Assembly: GCF_024137025.1 (NCBI RefSeq)
Contig: NZ_JAMYJR010000032.1
Coordinates: 62,001-126,000, forward strand
Reading direction: 5' to 3'
DNA: 64,000 bases
Source of the DNA: Paractinoplanes aksuensis
Lineage (GTDB): Bacteria; Actinomycetota; Actinomycetes; Mycobacteriales; Micromonosporaceae
Position numbers and translations under genes: made by a program. Below, one piece after another: positions 49,566-58,011 of the stretch. The first letter of the stretch is position 1. Every line of letters begins with the position of its first letter. The notes below the pieces were generated by a model that did not search any database, was not told where the DNA came from, and saw only the letters and a list, made by a program, of their open reading frames with translations.

Positions 49566-49675
49566 CCCAGTGCCTCCTGTCAAGACACCCAGGCCCGTGT
49601 GCCGGGTTGTCCGGGACCGTACGTTTGCCCTCCTGCCCACGAGGCGAGAGGCCCGACAAACCCGATGAAGCCCGG

Positions 49676-50230
49676 CTATTGACCCGTACGTCCGTCGATG
49701 CATTCCCGCAGCAGGTCGGCGTGCCCGCAGTGCCGGGCGTACTCCTCGATCATGTGGATCAGGATGTCGCGCACGGCGGCCTCGCCCCCACGGTCACCGG
49801 GCAGCGCGACCATGACCCCCAGATCGGTGACACCGTCGAGCCATTTGTCGGCCGCCGCGATCTGCTCCCGCCAATCCGCGAAGGCCTGGTCGACCAGCGC
49901 CGGCTCACCGGCCACCTCATTGAAGTCGACGTCGTTGTCCTCGACAGTCCAATAGATGCGTGGCACTTCATGGTAGTGGCCCTGCATCACCCGGAAGAAC
50001 CAGTTGTGCTCGACCCGAGCCGTATGCCGAATGAGCCCGAGCAAACTCATCGTCGACGGCGGCACCGACCGCGTGGCCAACTGCTCGGCCGTCAGCCCCT
50101 CGCACTTGAGCCCCAGAGTGAGCCGATAGTTCGTCAGATACTCGCGGATCGTGGCTATCTCACCCACCGGGTTACCCAGCGTCCGAGGGTCGCTCTCGGG
50201 CGCCACCCACATCCCATTGAAACTAGTCAT
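49676..50230 (-). CDS. DinB/DUF664-family protein
   Basis: 184 residues from the ATG at 50230. The four-helix DinB bundle shows REYLTNYRLTLGLKCEGLTA, LLGLIRHTARVEHNWFFRVM and VRDILIHMIEEYARHCGHAD. The His of LIRHTARVEHNW and the two His of MIEEYARHCGHADLL form the expected metal triad. The length is typical. Actinobacterial members include mycothiol-dependent enzymes, so a thiol-transfer or detoxification role is plausible. Confidence 0.87.
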   Translation of the reverse strand: MTSFNGMWVAPESDPRTLGNPVGEIATIREYLTNYRLTLGLKCEGLTAEQLATRSVPPSTMSLLGLIRHTARVEHNWFFRVMQGHYHEVPRIYWTVEDNDVDFNEVAGEPALVDQAFADWREQIAAADKWLDGVTDLGVMVALPGDRGGEAAVRDILIHMIEEYARHCGHADLLRECIDGRTGQ

Positions 50231-50318
50231 GCCCCACACCCTGGCCGACGAGATCATCCGGCCGCCATCGAATTCCGGGCACTCTCATTGATGGACATGA
50301 GTTGTGAGCTTCTGTGAT

Positions 50319-51233
50319 GTGAGCGGGCGGTCCAGGGGTTCGCGCGGCGGAGCCCAGGACGGGTCGGCTTCGCCGGGCGGTGGCTGGGAACGCGGGACGA
50401 CCCGATCGCGCCCAGCCGCACCGGCCAACGTGGCCCACGCCCAGGAGATCACGGCCGGCGCCGCGGCAGCAGGGCGGGCTGGTGCGGCCGGCCGCAGCAG
50501 TACCGGGAGCCCCGGTGGCGAGTTGGAGTTCAGGCTCGATTTCCCACGTGGCTCCGACTTTGTCGGTGGAGGTTACTCACCGCGCGCGGCCGAGACCTAT
50601 CGGCGCATCCGGAACAGCCCGGAGGACACGCCGATTGTCGCGGCGAACACCGGCATCGACCCGAGAATCATTGAAGGAATGCGCCAGATGCGGGTGACCG
50701 CGGAGCGTTTGATCGCTGTTGATTGGGAACGGCGGGGGGACAGGGCCTGGTCCAAGGCCGCGCTTCTCAAGGAGTACTTCCGGCGCGCCGCGCGGTGGGC
50801 GGCGGTCTATGGCTGTGACGATCCGGTGCCGTTCTTCGATATCGCCGCGTGCGCCGATCCCTCTGTTCGGGCTGACCCACGGGTTGTTGAGGATGTGCTC
50901 GGGAAGGTCGAAGCGGGCGGCCGCACCGTGGCCCGGGTGGTGCCGTTCATCCTGCACGGCGCAGCCCTGCGCGCCACCCCGGGTCTTGACCTTCCGCCCG
51001 AGTTGGAGGATCCGTTCGAGCCGCTCATCACGTTGTTCGAGCGGGGCGGGGGCTTTCACACCGAGAAGGGAGAGGTCAATCTCGAGTGGAAGTCCGTCCG
51101 CATGGCCGGGTGGCGGGACCGGCTCAACGATCCACCCCTGACGATCCACTCGAGCGACAAGTTTGACGACCTCGACCGTGAAGGCTTGTCATCGAGCGGG
51201 CTGGGTGACCAGCTTCGGCGCGGAATCGAGTGA
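50319..51233 (+). CDS. Modular toxin-locus-type protein of unknown function
   Basis: 304 residues from the GTG at 50319, chosen by analogy with the DUF6883 gene (GTG just past a short ORF's TGA; both N-termini begin with a short Gly/Arg/Ser-rich run). After about 70 low-complexity residues comes YRRIRNSPEDTPIVAANTG and DPRIIEGMRQMRVTAERL, which resembles the pre-toxin helical segment of polymorphic toxins. A helical/acidic C-terminal domain follows (YGCDDPVPFFDIAACADPSV, DVLGKVEAGGRTVARVVPFI, FEPLITLFERGGGFHTEKGE). No catalytic motif is recognised. Its end overlaps the convergent cydC by 45 bp. Confidence 0.65.
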   Translation: MSGRSRGSRGGAQDGSASPGGGWERGTTRSRPAAPANVAHAQEITAGAAAAGRAGAAGRSSTGSPGGELEFRLDFPRGSDFVGGGYSPRAAETYRRIRNSPEDTPIVAANTGIDPRIIEGMRQMRVTAERLIAVDWERRGDRAWSKAALLKEYFRRAARWAAVYGCDDPVPFFDIAACADPSVRADPRVVEDVLGKVEAGGRTVARVVPFILHGAALRATPGLDLPPELEDPFEPLITLFERGGGFHTEKGEVNLEWKSVRMAGWRDRLNDPPLTIHSSDKFDDLDREGLSSSGLGDQLRRGIE

Positions 51234-52886
51234 GATGACTGTGTCGACCGAGGCCGCTACGTCTTCGCGGTGGGTGATCAGGAGGACGGTTCGGGGGCCG
51301 GCGGCGGCCAGCAGGTCGTGGGTCAGGGCGGTGGCGGTTTCGTCGTCCAGGTGTTCGGTGGGTTCGTCCAGGATCAGGATGGGGTAGTCGGCCAGCAGGG
51401 CCCGGGCCAGGGCCAGCCGTCGGCGCTGGCCGCCGGAGAGGGCCATTCCGTGTTCGCCGACCAGGGTTTCCAGGCCCTTGGGCAGGGTGTCGGTCCAGTC
51501 GAGCAGGCGGGCCTCGGCCAGTGCGGCCCGCAGGTCGTCGTCGGTGGCGTCGGGGGTGGCCAGGCGCAGGTTGGCGGCGATCGTCGTGTCGAACAGGTAG
51601 GCGTCCTCGGGCAGGTAGCCGACCACCCGGCGCACCGCGTCGGGGTCGAGCGTGCGCAGGTCGGTGCCGTCCAGGGTGATGCGGCCGGCCGTGGGGTCCA
51701 GGAACCGCACCAGCAGCGACGCGATCGTGGTCTTGCCGGAGCCGCTCGGGCCGACCAGCGCCACCCGGGCTCCCGGCTCGAGATCGAACGACATTTCCCG
51801 TACGACCGTCGGCCCGCCCGGCCAAGCCGCGCTCACGTCCTCGACCCGCAACGTGTGCGAGCCGACCGGCACATCTTCGACCCGCCGGGTGTCTCGGCCG
51901 ACCGGCACTTCAGCGGTGCCGCCGGGGGTCGGATCGGTGGCTGTGAAGACCTCGGCCAGGCGGCGTAGCGCGGCCCGGGCCTCGGCGTAGCGCTGGGCGG
52001 CGGCGGGCAGGGCGCCCACGACCTCGAAGACCGCGAGCGGGGTGAGCACGATGACGGCCAGCAGTTCGCCGTCCATGGTTCCCGACCGTACGGCCACCGC
52101 GCCCGCAGCCAACCCGGCCAGCACGCACAGGCCGGTGGTCAGCACGGTCACCGCCGCGGAGGCGCCGGCCGCGGCGGCCGAGCGTTCGCCGGCCTTGCGC
52201 AGGCGGGCGTCCACCTCGGAGAGCCGGGCCAGCTGGGCCGCATCGGCGCCGTAGGCCAGCAGGTCGGGCAGGCCGTGCAGCAGGTCGACGGTGCCGGTGG
52301 CCAGTTCGCCGCGCAGCGGGGCCAGGCGGCCGTCGCTGCGCCGGGCGGCCGCGCGTTGCATCAGCGGCACGATCACGCCCACGAGCACCAGGCCGGCGGC
52401 CAGGGCCAGGCCGGCGACCAGGTCGAAGGAGCCGATCAGCAGCACCGAGGCCAGGCCGACCACGGCGGCCACGGCGTACGGGATGAGCACCCGGGTCAGC
52501 ATGTCGAGCACGGCGTCGACGTCACCGGCCAGGCGCTGGGCCAGGTCGGCCTGGCGGAAACCGGCCAGCCCGGCCGGGGCGACCTTTTCGAGCTGGGTGA
52601 AGAGGCGCACCCGCAGGCGGCCGAGAGCGCGCAGGGCGGCGTCGTGGGCGGCGAGCCGTTCGACGTAGCGCAGCACGCCGCGGCTGATGCCGAAGGCGCG
52701 CACGGCGACGATCGCCACCATCAGGTGCAGCACGGGCGGGTGCAGGGCGGCCCGCGAGATGAGCCAGGCCGAGGTGGCCATCAGCCCGACCCCGGCGCCG
52801 GCCGCGCCCACCCCGGCCAGCACGGCCAGGGTCAGGCCGCCGGCCGCGGGCCACGAGGCCGAACGAAGCAGCCGCATCCAGCTCAC
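51189..52886 (-). CDS. cydC: CydC, ABC exporter subunit for cytochrome bd assembly
   Basis: 565 residues from a GTG overlapping the cydD stop. The N-terminal six-helix ABC exporter domain includes GVGLMATSAWLISRAALHPP and AFGISRGVLRYVERLAAHDA, typical of CydC. The ATPase domain has Walker A LVGPSGSGKTTIASLLVRF, signature ALSGGQRRRLALARALL, Walker B ILILDEPTEHLDDETATALT and the His switch LLITHREDVAA. EPTEHLD is a CydC mark. It pairs with CydD to export cysteine/glutathione-type thiols or haem-related ligands needed for cytochrome bd. Confidence 0.94.
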   Translation of the reverse strand: MSWMRLLRSASWPAAGGLTLAVLAGVGAAGAGVGLMATSAWLISRAALHPPVLHLMVAIVAVRAFGISRGVLRYVERLAAHDAALRALGRLRVRLFTQLEKVAPAGLAGFRQADLAQRLAGDVDAVLDMLTRVLIPYAVAAVVGLASVLLIGSFDLVAGLALAAGLVLVGVIVPLMQRAAARRSDGRLAPLRGELATGTVDLLHGLPDLLAYGADAAQLARLSEVDARLRKAGERSAAAAGASAAVTVLTTGLCVLAGLAAGAVAVRSGTMDGELLAVIVLTPLAVFEVVGALPAAAQRYAEARAALRRLAEVFTATDPTPGGTAEVPVGRDTRRVEDVPVGSHTLRVEDVSAAWPGGPTVVREMSFDLEPGARVALVGPSGSGKTTIASLLVRFLDPTAGRITLDGTDLRTLDPDAVRRVVGYLPEDAYLFDTTIAANLRLATPDATDDDLRAALAEARLLDWTDTLPKGLETLVGEHGMALSGGQRRRLALARALLADYPILILDEPTEHLDDETATALTHDLLAAAGPRTVLLITHREDVAASVDTVISLDSAPKLVTQPAR

Positions 52887-54694
52887 GACGCACCTCCGGA
52901 CGCAGAAACAGGGGCAGCGCCGCGAACGGACGCGGCGTCGGGGGCGGAAGCAGGGGCAGCATCGCGAACGGACGCGGCGTCGGGGGCAGAAGCAGGGGCA
53001 GCGTCGCGAACGGACGCGGCGTCGGGGGCGGAAGCAGGGGCAGCGCCGCGAACGGACGCGGCGTCGGAGGTAGGAGCGAGAGCAGGAGTGAGGTCGACCA
53101 CGCGGTCGGCCAGGGCGATCAATTCCGGGCGGTGGGCGGCGATGAGCACCGTACGACCGCGGGCGAGACGACGTAGGGCGGCCATCACGGAGTCGGCGGT
53201 GGCGCGGTCGAGGTTGGCCGTGGGCTCGTCGAGGAGCACGATCGGCGCGTCGCGCAGGAAGGCCCGGGCCAGCGCGATCCGCTGACGTTGCCCGGCCGAG
53301 AGCCCGGCCCCGTCGTCGCCGAGCCGGGTCGCGTACCCGTCGGGAAGCTCTTCGACGAAGTCGGCCGCGCCGGCCGCCGCAGCCGCCGAGGCCACCGCCG
53401 CCGCTGAGGCGACCGTGCCCAGCGCGATGTTGTCGTGGATCGTCCCCGCGAACAGGTGCGGCCGCTGCGGCACCCAGGCGAGCCGGGCCCGCCAGGCGGC
53501 CGGATCGACCGTCGCGAGGTCCACGTCGCCCACCAGGACCCGGCCCGATGCCGGGCGCACGAAACCGAGCAGCAGCGCCAGCGCCGTCGACTTGCCACAG
53601 CCGCTCGGCCCGGTCAGCGCCACGATCTCGCCCGGCCGCACGACGGCCGACAGTTCCAGGGAGGAGGACCGGAAGGGCACGACGACGTCTTCGAAAATGA
53701 TCGGCGCCGGCAGAACGAAGTGGGCTGATCCGGTCGCCGGAACCGGTGTCTCGAGCACCTCGAAGGCCGACGACGCGGCGGCCAGCCCTTCCGCGCTCGC
53801 GTGGTAGTGCGCGCCCACCTGCCGCAACGGCAGATACGCCTCCGGCGCCAGGATCAACACCAGCAACGCCGTACGCAGGTCGAGGTCGCCGTGCACCAGG
53901 CGCAGCCCGATGCCGACCGCCACCAGCGCGACCGACAGGGTGGCCAGCAGTTCGAGCACCAGCGACGACAGGAACGCGATGCGCAGCGTCCGCATGGTGA
54001 CCCGGCGCTGCTCCTGGCTGACCTCGCGGATGAACCCGGCCTGGGCCCGCGCCCGCCCGAACAACTTCAGCGTGGGCAGCCCGGCCACCACGTCCAGGAA
54101 GTGGTGGGACAGCCGGGACAGCAGCTTGAACTGCCGCCGGTTGTCGGCCTCGGTCTTCAGGCCCACAAGTGCCATGAACACCGGGATCAGCGGCAAGGTC
54201 AGCACGATGGTCAGCGCGGCCACCAGGTCGGCCGGGAAGATCCGGGTCAGCACCACGAACGGCACCAGCGCGGCCAGCACCAGCTGCGGCAGGTAGCGGG
54301 CGAAGTAGGCGTCCAGCGCGTCGAGCCCGCGGACGATCAGGGTGACCGAAGCGCCCGTGTCCGAGGTGGAGCCGCGCGGCCCGAGGGCGGTCAGGTGGGC
54401 CAGCAGGCGTCCGCGCAACTCGCTCTTCACCCCGGCCGCCGAGCGGACCGCGGCCGCTTCCTGGGCCCAGGCGATCGCGGCCCGCCCGGCGACGATCGCG
54501 AGCAGGGCGGCCAGGGCCGGGACGAGGTCGGTGAGCTCGGCCCCGTCCAGGAACACGGCCGTGATCCCGTACGCCAGCAGGGTTGCCATGGCCACGATCA
54601 GGGCGGCCTGGGCCACGCCCAGCGCGACCGTGATCACCAGATAGGTGCGGGCACTCCGGGCGTGGCGCAGCAGCCGGGGGTCGAGGGGTCTCAC
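52883..54694 (-). CDS. cydD: CydD, ABC exporter subunit for cytochrome bd assembly
   Basis: 603 residues from the GTG at 54694, which overlaps the cydB stop; the open frame further upstream is antisense-like within cydB. MRPLDPRLLRHARSARTYL begins the exporter domain, with TLKLFGRARAQAGFIREVSQ and ALLVLILAPEAYLPLRQVGA as CydD marks. The ATPase has ALTGPSGCGKSTALALLLGF, GLSAGQRQRIALARAFL, PIVLLDEPTANLDRATADSV and LIAAHRPELIALADRVVDL. After the normal end the protein carries four tandem copies of a 14-residue repeat rich in Ala, Ser, Pro, which is not part of the family. Confidence 0.94.
   Translation of the reverse strand: MRPLDPRLLRHARSARTYLVITVALGVAQAALIVAMATLLAYGITAVFLDGAELTDLVPALAALLAIVAGRAAIAWAQEAAAVRSAAGVKSELRGRLLAHLTALGPRGSTSDTGASVTLIVRGLDALDAYFARYLPQLVLAALVPFVVLTRIFPADLVAALTIVLTLPLIPVFMALVGLKTEADNRRQFKLLSRLSHHFLDVVAGLPTLKLFGRARAQAGFIREVSQEQRRVTMRTLRIAFLSSLVLELLATLSVALVAVGIGLRLVHGDLDLRTALLVLILAPEAYLPLRQVGAHYHASAEGLAAASSAFEVLETPVPATGSAHFVLPAPIIFEDVVVPFRSSSLELSAVVRPGEIVALTGPSGCGKSTALALLLGFVRPASGRVLVGDVDLATVDPAAWRARLAWVPQRPHLFAGTIHDNIALGTVASAAAVASAAAAAGAADFVEELPDGYATRLGDDGAGLSAGQRQRIALARAFLRDAPIVLLDEPTANLDRATADSVMAALRRLARGRTVLIAAHRPELIALADRVVDLTPALAPTSDAASVRGAAPASAPDAASVRDAAPASAPDAASVRDAAPASAPDAASVRGAAPVSASGGAS
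52910..53077 (-). repeat. 42-bp coding tandem repeat at the cydD 3' end (four units)
   Basis: Units start at 52910, 52952, 52994 and 53036. Each encodes SAPDAASVR(G/D)AAPA. Spacing is exactly 42 bp, and copies differ at only a few bases, suggesting recent slippage expansion and likely length variation between strains. Confidence 0.85.
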
Positions 54695-55683
54695 GCCGGG
54701 ATCCGGTCGATCGTGAGCCGCTTGCGGAAGACCCAGTACGTCCAGCCCTGGTAGGCCACGACGAGCGGGGTGAAGGCGACCGCCACCCACGTCATGACCT
54801 TCAGCGTGTAGGGCGTGGAGGACGCGTTGTCGACAGTCAGGCTGTTGGCCGGGTCGAGGGCGGGCATGACGTTCGGGAACAGCGTCACGAACAGCCCGGC
54901 CACGGCCAGCACCAGGGTCAGCGCGGTGGCCAGGAAGGCCCAGCCCTCGCGGCGGAGCCGGGTCGCGGCGGCCGCGCCGATCAGGGCCAGCGCGGCCACG
55001 ACAAAGATGATCACACCGATGGCGTCGAAGTGGGCGACGCCCGTCCACAGCAGGAACCCGGCCGCGATCACGATGGCCGGCACGCTGAGCGTGGCCGCGA
55101 GCTTGCCCGCCCGCTCGCGCATCTCGCCGTCGGTCTTGAGGGCGATGAACACCGCGCCGTGCAAGGCGAACAGCACCAGCGTGGTCAGGCCCCCGAGCAA
55201 CGCGTACGGGTTGAGGAGGTTGAAGAATCCGCCGATGTACTCGTGACCGGCGTCGAGCGGCACCCCGCGCACGATGTTGCCGAACGCGACGCCCCACAGG
55301 ACGGCCGGGACGAGGCTGCCGCCGAAGATGCACCAGTCCCACCGGCGCCGCCAGCGCTCGTCGTCGCGCTTGCCGCGGTACTCGAACGAGACGCCCCGGA
55401 TGATCAGCGCGATCAGGATGAACAGCAGCGGGAGGAAGAAGCCGGAGAACAGCGTCGCGTACCACTCGGGGAAGGCGGCGAAGGTGGCGCCGCCCGCGAC
55501 GACCAGCCACACCTCGTTGCCGTCCCAGACCGGGCCGATGGTGTTGATGATCAGGCGCCGCTCACGGTTGTCGCGGCCGAGCACCGGCAGCAGCACGCCG
55601 ACGCCGAAGTCGAAGCCCTCGAGCAGGAAGTAGCCGGCCCAGAGGAGCGTGATCAGGGCGAACCAGACGGTCGTGAGTTCCAT
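54691..55683 (-). CDS. cydB: Cytochrome bd oxidase subunit II
   Basis: 330 residues. About eight membrane helices. LLWAGYFLLEGFDFGVGVLL, LINTIGPVWDGNEVWLVVAG and FAAFPEWYATLFSGFFLPLL are the family signatures, with GVSFEYRGKRDDERWRRRWD in the loop. It forms the quinol oxidase with CydA. It starts 8 bp after the cydA stop, and its stop overlaps cydD. Confidence 0.96.
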   Translation of the reverse strand: MELTTVWFALITLLWAGYFLLEGFDFGVGVLLPVLGRDNRERRLIINTIGPVWDGNEVWLVVAGGATFAAFPEWYATLFSGFFLPLLFILIALIIRGVSFEYRGKRDDERWRRRWDWCIFGGSLVPAVLWGVAFGNIVRGVPLDAGHEYIGGFFNLLNPYALLGGLTTLVLFALHGAVFIALKTDGEMRERAGKLAATLSVPAIVIAAGFLLWTGVAHFDAIGVIIFVVAALALIGAAAATRLRREGWAFLATALTLVLAVAGLFVTLFPNVMPALDPANSLTVDNASSTPYTLKVMTWVAVAFTPLVVAYQGWTYWVFRKRLTIDRIPA

Positions 55684-55691
55684 GATGTCCT

Positions 55692-57080
55692 CTAGTAGGC
55701 GAAGGCCAGTGGCTTGTCGGCGTCGTCGGTCTCGGGCGGGATCTCGGGCGCTCCTTGCCGGGCGTAGCGCACGAAGATGCCGACCTCGATCACGGCCAGG
55801 ACGCCGTAGAGCAGGGTGAGCAGGATCAGCGAGGTGGCCGCCTCACCGGTGCTGACCGAGGGGGAGACGCTCTCGGACGTCTTGAACAGCCCGAACACCG
55901 TCCACGGCTGGCGGCCCATCTCGGTGAAGATCCAGCCGAACGAGTTGGCGGCCAGCGGCATCCCGATCGAGCTGATCGCGGCCACCCACAACCAGCGGTT
56001 CTTCGGCGTACGTCCCCCGCGGGTGAACCAGAGGGCCGCGAGCGCCACCAGCATGGCCAGGCCGCCGAACCCGATCATGAAGCGGAACGACCAGTACGTG
56101 ATCGGGATCGAGGGCTTGTAGTCGCCCGGCCCGTACTTCTCGACGTACTCGTTCTGAAGGTTGTCGATCCCCTCGACCGGCCCGTCGAAATTGCCGGTGG
56201 CCAGGAACGACAGGACATTGGGGATCCGGACGCTGTAGAGCTCCTCGTCGCCGCTGAGCGACCCGATCGTGAAGATCGAGAAGCTGGCCGGCTGCGCGTC
56301 CTGGTACAGCGCCTCGGCTGCGGCCATCTTCATCGGCTGCTGCTCGGTCATGATCCGGGCCTGCTGGTCGCCGGTGATGAGCACGCCGACGCCGGCGATC
56401 AGCACGACCCAGGCCCCGAGCTTGAGGCTGGGCCGGAAGACGTCCTCCTGGTTGCGCCGCTTGAGGTGCCAGGCGCTGATCGCCATCAGCACGGCGCCGC
56501 CGGTCACGAAGCAGGCGGTGATCGTGTGCGGGAAGGTGACCAGGGTCGTCGAATTCGTGAGCAGGGCCCAGACGCTGGTCAGCTCCGCGCGTCCGGTGTC
56601 GGGATTGATCTGGTATCCGACCGGGTGCTGCATCCACGAGTTGGCGGCCAGGATGAAGTAGGCCGACAGCAGCGTGCCGATCGCGACCATCCAGATGGTC
56701 ATGAGGTGCAGTTTCTTCGGGAGCCGGTCCCAGCCGAAGATCCACAGGCCGAGGAACGTCGACTCGAGGAAGAAGGCGAGCAGGCCCTCGATGGCCAGCG
56801 GGGCGCCGAAGACGTCGCCGACGAAGCGCGAGTAGTCGCTCCAGTTCATGCCGAACTGGAACTCCTGGACGAGACCGGTGACCACGCCGATCGCGAAGTT
56901 GATCAGGAAAAGTTTGCCCCAGAACTTGGTGGCCCGTAAGTAGTGTTCCTTGCCCGTGCGCACCCACGCGGTTTGCAGACCCGCGACCAGGAACGACATT
57001 CCGATGGTGATCGGGACGAAGAGGAAGTGATAGACGGTGGTGACTCCGAACTGCCACCGGGCCAGGTCGAGTGCGTCCAC
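55692..57080 (-). CDS. cydA: Cytochrome bd oxidase subunit I
   Basis: 462 residues from the GTG at 57080 (AAAGGA upstream). DLARWQFGVTTVYHFLFVPI carries the haem b595 His region. KFWGKLFLINFAIGVVTGLV, FQFGMNWSDYSRFVGDVFGA and FPHTITACFVTGGAVLMAIS are typical, and the Q-loop GDQQARIMTEQQPMKMAAAE is of the short actinobacterial type. GWIFTEMGRQPWTVFGLFKT closes the conserved core. It is a high-affinity quinol oxidase used at low oxygen. A DosR-like palindrome lies 59 bp upstream of the start codon. Confidence 0.96.
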   Translation of the reverse strand: MDALDLARWQFGVTTVYHFLFVPITIGMSFLVAGLQTAWVRTGKEHYLRATKFWGKLFLINFAIGVVTGLVQEFQFGMNWSDYSRFVGDVFGAPLAIEGLLAFFLESTFLGLWIFGWDRLPKKLHLMTIWMVAIGTLLSAYFILAANSWMQHPVGYQINPDTGRAELTSVWALLTNSTTLVTFPHTITACFVTGGAVLMAISAWHLKRRNQEDVFRPSLKLGAWVVLIAGVGVLITGDQQARIMTEQQPMKMAAAEALYQDAQPASFSIFTIGSLSGDEELYSVRIPNVLSFLATGNFDGPVEGIDNLQNEYVEKYGPGDYKPSIPITYWSFRFMIGFGGLAMLVALAALWFTRGGRTPKNRWLWVAAISSIGMPLAANSFGWIFTEMGRQPWTVFGLFKTSESVSPSVSTGEAATSLILLTLLYGVLAVIEVGIFVRYARQGAPEIPPETDDADKPLAFAY

Positions 57081-57138
57081 GAGGGGTCCTTTCCGACGAT
57101 TCTCAGGTGAGTCTCGTGAACCGGGACGCCCGTCGATC

Positions 57139-57153
57139 AGGGCCGAAAGTCCC
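57139..57153 (-). promoter_or_regulatory. DosR/DevR-like box upstream of cydABDC
   Basis: On the minus strand it reads GGGACTTTCGGCCCT, an excellent match to the dormancy-regulon consensus GGGACTTNNGNCCC known from mycobacteria and seen in other actinobacteria. It lies about 60-75 bp upstream of the cydA start codon, a suitable activator position. Confidence 0.65.
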
Positions 57154-57180
57154 ACGGCGACGTGACGCCCGACACGAAGA

Positions 57181-57211
57181 AGCCCTCAGCCGGTTGGCCC
57201 GGCCGAGGGCT
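57181..57211 (-). terminator. Terminator of the DoxX-like gene
   Basis: AGCCCTC pairs with GAGGGCT, with an additional CCGG/CCGG inner pairing. On the minus strand it is followed by TCTTCG. It lies 14 bp beyond the DoxX-like stop and separates that gene from the cyd promoter. Confidence 0.65.
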
Positions 57212-57225
57212 CGTGGTGGGGATGG

Positions 57226-57786
57226 TCAGATGAGCCAGCGGTTCTTCTGCACGAGGGGGAGCTTGGCCCACCAGCGGCCCAGGCCCCAGGTGTGCCCGGC
57301 GTAGGTCAGGGCGAGGACGACGGCGCCGAGCGCGTAGACGACGTGGTAGTCCATCACCGGGTTGCTCGAGCCACTGGCCAGTGGCCATTCGGCCGCCCAC
57401 ATCAGCGCCATCATCACCGTGGTGCCGATAGCGGCCAGGCGCAGGCCGACCCCGGCGATCAGCGCGAGGCCGATGGCCAGCATGCCGAGCATGAACGACC
57501 AGTTGGTCCAGGCGTCGCCGGCGATCGCGTGGAAGAAGCCCTGGAACGGCCCGACCTCGACGGCCGAGAGGAAGCCCTTGGTCGGCGAGCCGCCGTTGAT
57601 CCAGGCCCGCTCCCACGGGGTCGACCAGCCCAGGCCGAAGGTCTTGTCGAGGAAGGCCCAGAGGAAGACGAAGCCGACCGAGATCCGCAGCACGGCCAGG
57701 CCTCGGGCGGCGGCCCTGGTGAGCATGGCGCCGGGAGCCTCGACCGTCTCGAGGTGGGTCACGGCGTTCCGGCGGATGGTGTTCAT
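57226..57786 (-). CDS. DoxX-like integral membrane protein
   Basis: 186 residues from the ATG at 57786, preceded by GGAGG at five bases. Four membrane helices: ARGLAVLRISVGFVFLWAFL, WSFMLGMLAIGLALIAGVGL, LAAIGTTVMMALMWAAEWPL and DYHVVYALGAVVLALTYAGH. The loop LDKTFGLGWSTPWERAWING with GSPTKGFLSAVEVGPFQGFF resembles DoxX/TQO small-subunit relatives found in actinobacteria next to respiratory or dormancy genes. It may couple thiosulfate or quinone oxidation, or only be membrane-structural. A DosR-like palindrome lies upstream. Confidence 0.85.
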   Translation of the reverse strand: MNTIRRNAVTHLETVEAPGAMLTRAAARGLAVLRISVGFVFLWAFLDKTFGLGWSTPWERAWINGGSPTKGFLSAVEVGPFQGFFHAIAGDAWTNWSFMLGMLAIGLALIAGVGLRLAAIGTTVMMALMWAAEWPLASGSSNPVMDYHVVYALGAVVLALTYAGHTWGLGRWWAKLPLVQKNRWLI

Positions 57787-57870
57787 CTCTGCCTCCTTCA
57801 TCGTTTTCTCTCGTCTTCGACACTCCTCTCGTTCGGCTCGGCGCACCTGTGCCATCGCTCCCGACCCGGT

Positions 57871-57884
57871 GGGACCAAAGTCCC
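57871..57884 (-). promoter_or_regulatory. DosR/DevR-like box upstream of the DoxX-like gene
   Basis: GGGACCAAAGTCCC is a perfect inverted repeat; on the minus strand it reads GGGACTTTGGTCCC, matching the dormancy consensus. It lies 85 bp upstream of the DoxX-like start. A second copy before cydA makes chance less likely. Confidence 0.68.
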
Positions 57885-58011
57885 GCTTGTTACGGGAATG
57901 GACGCGAACGGTTTCGGGTTTGTTAACGGCCAAGATCAACAAGCCGGGCATAGATCACGGTTGCTATAGCGTCACCAGCACTTCAGACCTCTGATCGAGT
58001 CGAGGTAATCC

